NCBI GenBank assembly: GCA_023433615.1
Contig: JAEZCJ010000194.1
Coordinates: 1-22,425 of the forward strand
Length of the DNA: 22,425 nucleotides
From: Bacillota bacterium
GTDB taxonomy: Bacteria; Bacillota; Bacilli; Paenibacillales; Paenibacillaceae
Reading direction: 5' to 3'
In this document: positions 14,049-21,500 of the stretch, piece by piece
Position numbering within the stretch: the stretch's first letter is position 1
How the letters are laid out: each line of letters opens with the position of its first letter
Position numbers and translations under genes: made by a program
The notes under the pieces: generated by a model
The model's input: only the letters and a program-made list of their open reading frames with translations
The model's database searches: none
Told to the model about the DNA's origin: nothing

Positions 14049-14864
14049 TCACAACTGGTCCCTGTCGAAGGCTTCTTCCCAGTCTTCTTGCTCCTTCAGC
14101 TTCTTCCGATAGACGGTCATCGACAGGTAGACGCTGAACTCGTACAGCAGGATCAGCGGGATGGCGACGAGCAGATCCGAGACGAAGTCAGGCGGCGTGA
14201 TCAGCACCCCGATGAAGATCAGGATGAAGTAGGCCAGCCGACGCATCTTGCGCAGCCGCATCGGATTCAAGATTCCGAGCCGCGTCAGGAACATGATCAG
14301 GATCGGCAGCTCGAACAGCAGCGAGATCGGGATGAGAATGCCGAACATGAAGGCAAAATATTGCGTTATCCCGTACGTCTCCACAAGATCCAGCCTGTTG
14401 GCTACAGTCGTCGTGAACTTGAAGGCCAGCGGGAAGACGACATAATAAGAGAATGCCAATCCCGCCAGGAACATCAGCAGCGCGAACGGCACATAGCGAA
14501 GCGTAGCCTTCTGCTGACGAGGCGCGAGCGCAGGCTTCACGAACGCCCACATCTGGTAGAACAGGAACGGCAGCACCGGTATGAGCGCGATCACGAACGC
14601 GATCTTCATGTACATGCCGATGCCGTCCCACAGGGAGAAGGCATGAAGCGAGGTCAAGCTGCTCGCAGGTTCGACGCTCATCAAGTAATCGTACGCAGGA
14701 TCCGCGACCAGGAGGCCTGCCACCAGCCCGAGGATCAGGATCGCCAGCACGGCGATCAGCCGCTTGCGCAGCTCGCCGATATGCTCGAAGAGCGACATCA
14801 GCTTCTCCTGTTCGCTCTGGGCTTCATCTGTATTCGTATGCGCGTCGCTGGAATTCGTGGCCAC
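14049..14864 (-). CDS. tatC: Sec-independent protein translocase subunit TatC
   Basis: 271 residues with six hydrophobic segments. The conserved HIGELRKRL lies before the first membrane helix, FVKPALAPRQQK in the middle, FELPILIMFLTRLGILNP after the fourth helix and FIGVLITPPDFVSDLLVAIPLILLYE across the last two. TatC recognises the twin-arginine signal peptide and recruits TatA for export of folded proteins. The start is GTG 14864, eight bases after GGAGGG. An acidic, polar N-terminal tail of ~25 residues (NSSDAHTNTDEAQSEQEK) precedes the conserved part. It lies 202 bases downstream of tatA, more than is usual for a tight pair. Confidence 0.96.
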   Translation of the reverse strand: MATNSSDAHTNTDEAQSEQEKLMSLFEHIGELRKRLIAVLAILILGLVAGLLVADPAYDYLMSVEPASSLTSLHAFSLWDGIGMYMKIAFVIALIPVLPFLFYQMWAFVKPALAPRQQKATLRYVPFALLMFLAGLAFSYYVVFPLAFKFTTTVANRLDLVETYGITQYFAFMFGILIPISLLFELPILIMFLTRLGILNPMRLRKMRRLAYFILIFIGVLITPPDFVSDLLVAIPLILLYEFSVYLSMTVYRKKLKEQEDWEEAFDRDQL

Positions 14865-14886
14865 CGTGTCGTCCCTCCTGTGGTGT

Positions 14887-14915
14887 ATAATATGCGGGAA
14901 TATTTTCTGCGAGAA
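14887..14915 (-). promoter_or_regulatory. Weak candidate promoter just upstream of tatC
   Basis: A good -10 (TATTAT, complement of 14887-14892) is 17 bases from a poor -35 (TTCTCG). It would allow tatC to be transcribed past the terminator-like hairpin at the end of tatA. The rest of the 202-base tatA-tatC gap shows no gene. Confidence 0.3.
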
Positions 14916-15048
14916 ATTAGTAGCATCGAGGGCACAGATTCACTACGTATCGGCTCCCGATGCCGGCGCTAAGCCGTACTAGACGCATGCCTTAAGCAGC
15001 AAACGACCAAGCCAATCCAGGCCAGCCCCGCCCCGGCATTCCTCTCAC

Positions 15049-15077
15049 AAAAAAAGCGTATTCCGGTTATTCCGGAA
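15049..15077 (-). terminator. Terminator-like hairpin overlapping the tatA stop codon
   Basis: On the minus strand, TTCCGG-AATAA-CCGGAA (15077-15061) contains the last codons and TAA of tatA. After TACGC it is followed by seven T (complement of 15049-15055). The stem has only 6 bp, so partial termination (attenuation before tatC) is likely. Confidence 0.5.
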
Positions 15078-15297
15078 GCCGCTTGTCGTTGCCCGATTTA
15101 TCTTCGGAACGGCTGACTTCGATCCGCTCCTTGTCCTTGCGGTCATCATCGTCCATCATATCCTTCGCGCCGGCCTTGAATTCGCGAAGCGTGCGTCCGA
15201 ACGCTCTTCCCAGCTCCGGGAGCTTGTTCGGTCCGAAGAGCAAGAGCGCGATCAATACCAGCAGGATTACACCTCCTGCACCTATGCCGCCTAACAT
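15067..15297 (-). CDS. tatA: Twin-arginine translocase subunit TatA
   Basis: 76 residues. One N-terminal membrane helix (GAGGVILLVLIALLLF) is followed by the diagnostic FGPNKLPELGRAFGRTLREFK amphipathic helix and a charged tail (MMDDDDRKDKERIE). TatA oligomers form the passage for folded Tat substrates. The start at 15297 (MLGGIG) follows AAGGAGG by eight bases and matches the family; an in-frame ATG 42 bases upstream precedes the ribosome site and is unlikely. It follows the MoeA-like gene by 42 bases and is probably in the same operon. Confidence 0.95.
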   Translation of the reverse strand: MLGGIGAGGVILLVLIALLLFGPNKLPELGRAFGRTLREFKAGAKDMMDDDDRKDKERIEVSRSEDKSGNDKRLPE

Positions 15298-15339
15298 ATC
15301 GTTAACCTCCTTCATCGTAGGATCGTGCAAGTTCAGCAA

Positions 15340-16353
15340 TCAGCAGTTATGCAGCCCGCCATAACCCATGACGACGATATCTTCCTTCTTAATCGTATCC
15401 CCGGCGAGAATGCGGGGCAGCAGCACATCGAATGACGTGTAGGGATCATGCATCACGCAGCCCGGCAAGCCCAGAATAGGCACGCCGCGTATGTAGCCCA
15501 TGAGCAGCATCGACCCCGGCAGCATCGGCGTGCCGTAGCTGACGATGTCCGCCCCTGCCGCCTTGATGGCGCCGGGCGTGCGGTCATCCGGATCGACCGA
15601 CATACCGCCTGTTACGAGTATCATATCATACCCTTGATCCAGCAAGTAGTAGATCTCATTGACAATTGTTTGACGATCGTCCGGCGCGAACCGCTGCTCG
15701 CCGACCGTCGAGCCGAACGATTCGAGCTTCGCGCGTACGGCAGGCCCGAATTTGTCCGCGATCCGGCCGCTGTGCACCTCTCCCCCGGTCGTCAGGAGTC
15801 CCGCCCGCACCGCACGCAGCGGGCGTACCGTAAGCGGCGCACTCCCATGCTCGCGCACGTATTCGGCAGCCATCGCTTCGACCGCCGCGACCTTCGCTTC
15901 GTCCACGAACAGCGGAATGACCCGCGTCGCGGCAATCGCGCCGCCGGGCTTCACGACGGCATGACGCTTCACCGTCGCCAGCGCGATCTCGCCAAGCCCG
16001 TTGATCCGGTCCACGAGGTCCGGATCCACCACGGCCAGCCCGATCCCGTCAAGGCCTGACTTGATCGACACCTTGCCCTCATGCGGCTCGCCGTAAGCGA
16101 GCCCTTCGCCAGCCAGCGCGGCGGCCATTCGGAGCGCCGCATCATCCTCGTGCAGCTCGCCGTCGCCCAGCTCCATCACATAGATATGCGCCTTGCCGAT
16201 ATCGAGCAGCTTCGGAATGTCGGACTCGGCGATCACATGCCCCTTCTTGAAGAGCCGGCCCTTGAAGGCGCCCGGAATGATCTGGGTCAGATCATGCGCC
16301 AGCGTCAGGCCGATCGCTTCTTCGACCGGCACTTCCTTCAGTCTCGTCTTCAT
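15340..16353 (-). CDS. Molybdopterin-binding protein, short MoeA-like
   Basis: 337 residues, shorter than typical MoeA (~400). The N-terminus (VPVEEAIGLTLAHDLTQIIPG) is MoeA-like, then GRLFKKGHVI. The C-terminal half is a MoCF-binding fold: RAGLLTTGGEVHSGRIADKFG, then DMILVTGGMSVDPDDRTPGAI (the GG-S-D molybdopterin site) and LGLPGCVMHDPYTSFDVLLPRIL. The middle lacks clear MoeA domains II and IV. Such short forms probably bind molybdopterin, but insertion of Mo by this protein alone is uncertain. The ATG at 16353 overlaps the mog stop (ATGA), and GAGGAG lies inside the end of mog, so translation is coupled. Confidence 0.85.
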   Translation of the reverse strand: MKTRLKEVPVEEAIGLTLAHDLTQIIPGAFKGRLFKKGHVIAESDIPKLLDIGKAHIYVMELGDGELHEDDAALRMAAALAGEGLAYGEPHEGKVSIKSGLDGIGLAVVDPDLVDRINGLGEIALATVKRHAVVKPGGAIAATRVIPLFVDEAKVAAVEAMAAEYVREHGSAPLTVRPLRAVRAGLLTTGGEVHSGRIADKFGPAVRAKLESFGSTVGEQRFAPDDRQTIVNEIYYLLDQGYDMILVTGGMSVDPDDRTPGAIKAAGADIVSYGTPMLPGSMLLMGYIRGVPILGLPGCVMHDPYTSFDVLLPRILAGDTIKKEDIVVMGYGGLHNC

Positions 16354-16844
16354 CCTTCATGCTCCTCGAAGCGGCCGGTCAGCACGGCCAGCGCATGCGG
16401 CAGCTGATCCATGATCGCCATCAGATTCTCCTGCACGCCCTTCGGGCTGCCGGGCAGATTCACGATTAGCGTTCGCCCGCGAATGCCGGCGACGCCCCTC
16501 GACAGCATCGCGCTTCTCGTCTTCAGCATCGAGCTTTGGCGCATCGCCTCCGCGATGCCCGGCACTTGCCGGTCCATGACGCGCATCGTCGCCTCCGGCG
16601 TCATATCGCGAGGTCCCAGGCCTGTCCCGCCCGTGGTAAGCACGAGGTCGGCTTGATAATAATCGGTCATCTCGATGAGGGCCGCCGTAATCTCGTCTTG
16701 CTCGTCGGGCACGATGCGATAATCGACGATCTCGCCGCCGATTTCCTCCTCCACCAGCTCTCGAATCACCTGCGCGCTCGTATCCTCGCGTTCGCCGCGC
16801 GAGCCCTTATCGCTTGCAGTCAATATCGCTACCTTCCACCGCAT
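16350..16844 (-). CDS. mog: MogA/MoaB-family molybdopterin adenylyltransferase
   Basis: 164 residues in a single MoCF domain. It shows VAILTASDKGSRGEREDTS, DLVLTTGGTGLGPRDMTPEAT (the nucleotide/molybdopterin site with conserved Asp), then SRGVAGIRGRTLIVNLPGSPKGVQENL. The family adenylates molybdopterin before Mo insertion. The GPRDMTPEAT and VPGIAEAMRQSS parts look more like Mog than MoaB. The start at 16844 has a GGGGGAG site. It lies 66 bases after moaC and overlaps the MoeA-like gene by 4 bases. Confidence 0.9.
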   Translation of the reverse strand: MRWKVAILTASDKGSRGEREDTSAQVIRELVEEEIGGEIVDYRIVPDEQDEITAALIEMTDYYQADLVLTTGGTGLGPRDMTPEATMRVMDRQVPGIAEAMRQSSMLKTRSAMLSRGVAGIRGRTLIVNLPGSPKGVQENLMAIMDQLPHALAVLTGRFEEHEG

Positions 16845-16910
16845 CGCTCTCTCCCCCTCGCCTGGCCTCTGAACCGTGCCATTGCCGCGGCTCCGCCCTC
16901 GAATCGCTTC

Positions 16911-17399
16911 CTATTTATCGGCTGCTTCGCTGCGATAATCGCCGCTCTTGCCGCCGGTCTTGCTCAGCAGCATCGTCGGACCGATCACCATATCCTTTTG
17001 CAGCGCCTTGCACATATCATAAACCGTCAACGCCGCGGCTGAAACCGCCGTTAAAGCTTCCATCTCGACGCCTGTCTTGCCCGTCGTCCGCACCGTCGCT
17101 TCGATCGTCAGCTCATTCGCGCCATTGTCCCGGAACGCGATATCGATTCCGGTAAGCGGCAGCGGATGGCACATCGGAATCCAGCTCGACGTGTTCTTGG
17201 CAGCCATAATGCCGGCCACTTGCGCCACCGCCAGCACGTCGCCCTTGCCGATCGAGCCTTCCTTGACCCGCGCCAACGTCTCCTCTGCCATCGTAACGGT
17301 CGTCACGGCCGTTGCCGTACGCTTCGTAACGTCCTTGTCCGATACGTCGACCATGCGGGCCCTTCCTTGCTCGTTGAAATGCGTCAGACCCGTATTCAT
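16911..17399 (-). CDS. moaC: Cyclic pyranopterin monophosphate synthase MoaC
   Basis: 162 residues. It carries FNEQGRARMVDVSDKDVTKRTA, KGDVLAVAQVAGIMAAKNTS, the active-site PMCHPLPLTG, the Glu of GVEMEALTAVS and the Asp/Lys of YDMCKALQKDM, then KTGGKSGDY. It converts 3',8-cyclo-dihydro-GTP to cyclic pyranopterin monophosphate; its usual partner MoaA is not in the window. Two adjacent ATGs (17402, 17399) follow AGGAGG; the second has the better spacing (6 rather than 3 bases). It overlaps the stop of the cyclo-ligase gene, so the two are translated together. Confidence 0.95.
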   Translation of the reverse strand: MNTGLTHFNEQGRARMVDVSDKDVTKRTATAVTTVTMAEETLARVKEGSIGKGDVLAVAQVAGIMAAKNTSSWIPMCHPLPLTGIDIAFRDNGANELTIEATVRTTGKTGVEMEALTAVSAAALTVYDMCKALQKDMVIGPTMLLSKTGGKSGDYRSEAADK

Positions 17400-18034
17400 C
17401 ATTTCCCTCCTCGTGTATGCTTGTCCGCCGGCGCCAGCGGCGCGTAATGGATGCCGGACTCCGTAATGAATCCCTCCAAGCGGACATCATGATTCGCTGC
17501 GGGAAGCCGCGCTGGAACGACCTGCAGACGGAAGCATAGCCCCATCCAGGGAGCGGAGTTCCCGGCAGCCGCTGCGCGAAAACGATCATAATAACCGCCG
17601 CCGTACCCCAGTCTCCCGCCGTCCGCATCGAATGCGAGTCCAGGCACGAGCACGGCACTGATTCGGTCCACGCTCGGCCACAATTCCGCTCGATCGATAG
17701 CGGGCTCGGGCAAGCCGTAAGCGCCGCTCGTAAGCTCATCCATGCTCCTGACGCGGTAGATGGACATGGAACGGTCCGACGGGTGGCACTTCGGCAGCAG
17801 TACCGCGATGCCCTGCGCCCATCCCCATTCCAGAAGCGCCCGCGTATCAAGCTCGGAACGAAAGGCTGCGTACGCGAGGAAGCTGTCTGCTCCGATGGCT
17901 GACAGCCACTCGGCGGCATGTGCGCAGGCTGCAGCCGATGCCTGCCTTCGAACATCCGGTGCAAGACCGTCCCGCTGCTCTGTCATCGACCGGCGAAGCG
18001 CGCTCTTCTGCTTAGCAATCTCGCGTTCTTCCAA
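17399..18034 (-). CDS. 5-formyltetrahydrofolate cyclo-ligase
   Basis: About 211 residues. The family pattern is clear: EIAKQKSALRRSMTEQRDGL at the start, SFLAYAAFRSELDTRALL, VLLPKCH, SGAYGLPEP and the ATP/folate-site VLVPGLAFDADGGRLGYGGGYYDRF. It converts 5-formyl-THF to 5,10-methenyl-THF with ATP. The start is uncertain: TTG at 18034 fits the family N-terminus but has only a weak AGAAGGG site. An ATG at 18139 would add an arginine/tryptophan-rich, unlike extension, and an ATG at 18052 is out of frame. It is first in the row that continues with moaC. The pterin/folate link with moaC is chemical but probably not functional. Confidence 0.88.
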   Translation of the reverse strand: MEEREIAKQKSALRRSMTEQRDGLAPDVRRQASAAACAHAAEWLSAIGADSFLAYAAFRSELDTRALLEWGWAQGIAVLLPKCHPSDRSMSIYRVRSMDELTSGAYGLPEPAIDRAELWPSVDRISAVLVPGLAFDADGGRLGYGGGYYDRFRAAAAGNSAPWMGLCFRLQVVPARLPAANHDVRLEGFITESGIHYAPLAPADKHTRGGK

Positions 18035-18124
18035 GCTGCGCGACCGCCCTTCTCGTTCATGCTCTTCCTTCCACCACAGTTTACCATCAGTAGCGGCATT
18101 TCGCCAACGTCTGATGCTCGCGAT

Positions 18125-18151
18125 TTGACATCGAATCATGTAAACTATTCA
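18125..18151 (+). promoter_or_regulatory. Candidate promoter of the ABC-F gene
   Basis: A perfect -35 TTGACA at 18125-18130 is followed after 15 bases by TATTCA (18146-18151), a poor -10 at short spacing. It lies in the 169-base divergent gap before the ABC-F start at 18204. Confidence 0.35.
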
Positions 18152-18203
18152 TGCGTGTTCATAATTGCAAGTACGGCTGAGCCGAATTATCACGGAGGTC
18201 ATT

Positions 18204-20153
18204 ATGCTATTGCAAGTATCGGGATTGTCCAAAAGCTACGGCGTGACGACCATCCTGTCGAACGTAACCTTTCAAGTACAAGAGCGCGACCGCATCGGTC
18301 TCGTCGGCGTGAACGGGGCGGGCAAGTCGACGCTCCTGCAGATGATCGCGGGCGAGCTGACGCCGGACGGCGGCTCGATTCATAGATTGAAGGAAGCGCG
18401 CTACGGCTACTTAGCGCAGAACAGCGGCCTGCAGTCGGACGGCACGATCATTGAAGAGATGCGTGCCGTATTCGCTGCGCTGCTCGATACGGAGCGCGAG
18501 CTCAGAGAGTTGGAGCTCCTGATCGCCGATCCTGCGGTACAGTCCGATGAGAAGCGCTATGACGAGATCACGACTCGCTATGCCGCGAAGTCGGAATGGT
18601 TCCGCGCGATGGGCGGCTTCGAGATCGACACGAAGATCCGCAGCGTACTGCACGGCATGGGCTTCGGCACCTTCGCGCCGGATACGCCGATTGCCACGCT
18701 CAGCGGCGGGCAGAAGACGCGCCTCGCGCTTGCCCGCATTCTGCTGCAAGCGCCGGACCTGCTCATGCTCGACGAACCGACGAACCATCTCGACATCGAG
18801 ACGCTGTCTTGGCTGGAGGACTACCTGCGCGGCTATCCCGGCGCCATTCTCGTCGTCTCCCATGACCGCTACTTCCTCGACGCGATGGCAACGTCGATCG
18901 TGGAGATCGAACGGCATGCCGCCAAGCGCTATACCGGCAATTACAGCCGCTATATCGAGGTGAAAGCCGCGGAGTTCGAAGCGGCGATGAAGCAGTACGA
19001 GAAGCAGCAGGACGAGATCGCGCGAATGGAGGACTTCATTCAGCGCAACCTGGTGCGCGCCTCGACCACGAAGCGTGCGCAGAGCCGGCGCAAGGCGCTC
19101 GAGAAGATGGATCGGCTGGGCAAGCCGGCAGGCGAGCTGAAGCGCGCCCACTTCGCATTCGAGATCGAGCGTCCTACGGGCAAGGATGTCCTCGACGCGC
19201 AGAACGTCTCCGTAGCCTTCGCCGAGGATGCCGCGCCGCTGTTCCGGGACGTCTCGTTCCAGCTGCAGCGCGGCGAGACCGTCGCGCTGGTCGGACCGAA
19301 CGGGATCGGCAAGTCGACGCTCCTCAAGGCGCTCATCGGCCAGCTTCAGCCGCGAACGGGCACGATTCGCTTCGGCTCGAACGTGAAGCTCGGCTATTAT
19401 GATCAGGAGCAGACCGAGCTGAATCCGTCCAACACGGTGCTCGAAGAGGTGTGGAACGCTTATCCGCATCTCGAAGAAGCCCGCATCCGTACCGTGCTCG
19501 GCAACTTCCTGTTCAGCGGCGATGACGTCACCAAGAAGGTTGCCGCCCTGAGCGGCGGCGAGAAAGCGCGCGTATCGCTCGCGAAGCTGATGCTGTACCG
19601 CGCCAATGTGCTGATCCTGGACGAGCCGACCAACCACCTCGACTTATTCAGCAAGGAAGTGCTGGAGTCGGCGCTCCTCGAATTCGAGGGCACGCTCTTC
19701 TTCATCTCGCATGACCGTTATTTCTTGAATAAGATGGCCGAACGCATTGTCGAATTAACGCCTGACGGGGCACGGCATTTCCTGGGAAATTATGACGACA
19801 TGCTGGAGAAAAAACAGGAATTAGAGGAACTGCGGATCGAACGCGAAAACGCGGCCAAGGCGAAGCTGACTGCTCAAGCTGGCTCCGGCGGACAAGCGGC
19901 AGAGGCATCCGCAACTTCCTATGAAGCGGAAAAGCAAGCGAAGCGCGACGAGAGGCAGAGGCAGCGCAGACTCGAGCAGCTCGAGAGCGACATCGCGCGG
20001 CTCGAGCAGGAGATCTCCGACGTCGAAGCGGAGCTCGCCAGCCCGGATGTATATAACGACTACGTTCTCGTGCAGCAGAAGCAAGCCGTCCTCGATGAAC
20101 GAAAAGCCGAGCTTCACGCCGCCTATGAATCGTGGGAGCAACTGCTTGCGTAA
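18204..20153 (+). CDS. ydiF: ABC-F family ATP-binding protein (YdiF-like)
   Basis: 649 residues with two ABC ATPase domains and no membrane segments. Domain 1 has Walker A GVNGAGKST, signature LSGGQKTRLALA and Walker B LLMLDEPTNHLD. Domain 2 has GPNGIGKST, LSGGEKARVSLA and VLILDEPTNHLD. A charged linker (EARIR / RNLVRASTTKRAQSRRKALEKM) lies between them, and the C-terminus is a coiled coil (RRLEQLESDIARLEQEISDVEAEL, then DVYNDY). ABC-F proteins act on the ribosome E-site in translation, and some protect against antibiotics. Its place next to moaC, tat and groE matches YdiF of B. subtilis. The start at 18204 follows GGAGG (five-base spacing); an in-frame ATG at 18165 precedes it. Confidence 0.93.
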   Translation: MLLQVSGLSKSYGVTTILSNVTFQVQERDRIGLVGVNGAGKSTLLQMIAGELTPDGGSIHRLKEARYGYLAQNSGLQSDGTIIEEMRAVFAALLDTERELRELELLIADPAVQSDEKRYDEITTRYAAKSEWFRAMGGFEIDTKIRSVLHGMGFGTFAPDTPIATLSGGQKTRLALARILLQAPDLLMLDEPTNHLDIETLSWLEDYLRGYPGAILVVSHDRYFLDAMATSIVEIERHAAKRYTGNYSRYIEVKAAEFEAAMKQYEKQQDEIARMEDFIQRNLVRASTTKRAQSRRKALEKMDRLGKPAGELKRAHFAFEIERPTGKDVLDAQNVSVAFAEDAAPLFRDVSFQLQRGETVALVGPNGIGKSTLLKALIGQLQPRTGTIRFGSNVKLGYYDQEQTELNPSNTVLEEVWNAYPHLEEARIRTVLGNFLFSGDDVTKKVAALSGGEKARVSLAKLMLYRANVLILDEPTNHLDLFSKEVLESALLEFEGTLFFISHDRYFLNKMAERIVELTPDGARHFLGNYDDMLEKKQELEELRIERENAAKAKLTAQAGSGGQAAEASATSYEAEKQAKRDERQRQRRLEQLESDIARLEQEISDVEAELASPDVYNDYVLVQQKQAVLDERKAELHAAYESWEQLLA

Positions 20154-20202
20154 ACACGCGACTCTTCGCAGGTAATTCGCCATCGTTATCATTAACGTCA
20201 CG

Positions 20203-20246
20203 AAAAAACGGTCGATCAGGAGCATCTCCTGAACGACCGTTTTTTT
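20203..20246. terminator. Bidirectional terminator between the ABC-F and MFS genes
   Basis: AAAAAACGGTCG pairs with CGACCGTTTTTT and CAGGAG with CTCCTG around CAT. A T7 run follows on the plus strand and a T6 run on the minus strand, serving the converging genes that end at 20153 and 20253. Confidence 0.93.
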
Positions 20247-20252
20247 CATCCC

Positions 20253-21488
20253 TTATCGCTGATCCTTCGGCAGGAAGAATGCCAGCAGACCGACGATCGG
20301 CAAGTAGCTGACCATATCGATAACCGGGACCGGATTGCTGCCGTACCATTCGATTGCCTCTCCCAATACGACGCCGCCGAGCGCCCCCATGCCGAATGCC
20401 AGACCGACGATGAGGCCCGAAGCCATGCCGACGTTGGCGGGCATCATCTCCTGCGCGTAGACGACGCTGACGGAGAAGCCCGACATCATGATGAAGCCGA
20501 TGACCGTCACGGCCGGATAGATCCACCCGTAAGGGAGGTAGGGCAGCAGCAACGCGAACGGCGCTGCGCCGACGATCGAGAAGATGATCATGTTCTTCCG
20601 TCCGAAGCGGTCGCCCCACAGCCCGCCGAAGAACGTGCCGGCCACGCCGGCCGCCATGTAGAGGAACATCGAAATCTGTGCCGTCTCGATCGAAACCCCG
20701 AACTTGCTCTCCATATAGAATTGAAAATAAGTGCCGATGCCTGCCCCGTACCACGAGCGGGCGAACACGATCACGATCAATAGACCGAGCGCGAGCGCCA
20801 CCTTATTCGATCTCTCCGTCCGCAGGTCGGGCGCTGCCGATACCGCACGCTTTTTTTTCACCGGCGCGCCGAAGGCTTGCAGCTGCGAACGATACCAAGG
20901 GACCACGTACATCAGAATCGCGATCGCGGCTCCGGCGAGCAGCGTTCCCCACATCGCGCCGAATTGTCCGAGCGGCAGGAAGATGAAGATCGTCATGAGC
21001 GGCGCGAGCGACGAACCGAAGTTTCCGCCGACCTGATAGATCGACTGCGCGAAGCCGCGCCTGCCGCCGGCCGCATAATAGACGACGCGAGAACCTTCCG
21101 GATGGAAAATGGCCGAGCCCAGCCCGATGAACGTGACGGCAAGCACGAGCGTCCAGAAGTTCGGCGCTACGGCCAGTCCGGCCATGCCGACCAGACTGAG
21201 GCCCATGCCGATCGGCAGCATCCCCGGCGTCGGCCTTCGGTCCGAGTAGAGCCCGACGACAGGCTGCATGACCGAGGAGGTCATGTTGAGCGCGAAGCTG
21301 ATCCAGCCGATCTGCGCATAGCTCAGACCGACCGAATCACGGAACACCGGGAACAGTGCCGTGACGACCGTCTGCATGGAATCGTTAAGCATATGCACGG
21401 CGCTGATCGCGAATAGAATCGAATAGACGGTCGCGGACGGCAAGGATGAGGGTGCCGCGCGATTCGGTGAAGCGGTTGCGGATTGCAT
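20253..21488 (-). CDS. MFS transporter, fosmidomycin-resistance (Fsr)-like
   Basis: 411 residues with about twelve hydrophobic segments. The Fsr-like N-terminus is plain: AVHMLNDSMQTVVTALFPVFRD, GWISFALNMTSSVMQPVVGLYSDRRP and FIGLGSAIFHPEGSRVV. A second MFS loop motif GGLWGDRFGRKN lies in the C-half. Family members export drugs such as fosmidomycin, but many have unknown substrates. The ATG at 21488 follows AAGGAGGG by six bases. It starts 12 bases after the esterase gene, so a shared transcript is likely; sugar or acetate-ester efflux or uptake is possible but not shown. Confidence 0.9.
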   Translation of the reverse strand: MQSATASPNRAAPSSLPSATVYSILFAISAVHMLNDSMQTVVTALFPVFRDSVGLSYAQIGWISFALNMTSSVMQPVVGLYSDRRPTPGMLPIGMGLSLVGMAGLAVAPNFWTLVLAVTFIGLGSAIFHPEGSRVVYYAAGGRRGFAQSIYQVGGNFGSSLAPLMTIFIFLPLGQFGAMWGTLLAGAAIAILMYVVPWYRSQLQAFGAPVKKKRAVSAAPDLRTERSNKVALALGLLIVIVFARSWYGAGIGTYFQFYMESKFGVSIETAQISMFLYMAAGVAGTFFGGLWGDRFGRKNMIIFSIVGAAPFALLLPYLPYGWIYPAVTVIGFIMMSGFSVSVVYAQEMMPANVGMASGLIVGLAFGMGALGGVVLGEAIEWYGSNPVPVIDMVSYLPIVGLLAFFLPKDQR

Positions 21489-21500
21489 GTGAAGCCCTCC

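Noticed and set aside
14088..14972. 294-codon plus-strand frame opposite tatC
   Set aside because: It is a highly charged (Arg, Glu, Gln, His) shadow of a membrane protein gene, without a ribosome site.
18411..19637. 408-codon minus-strand frame opposite the ABC-F gene
   Set aside because: Opposite strand of a complete ABC-F ATPase with intact motifs. The frame is open only because of G+C-rich codon bias.
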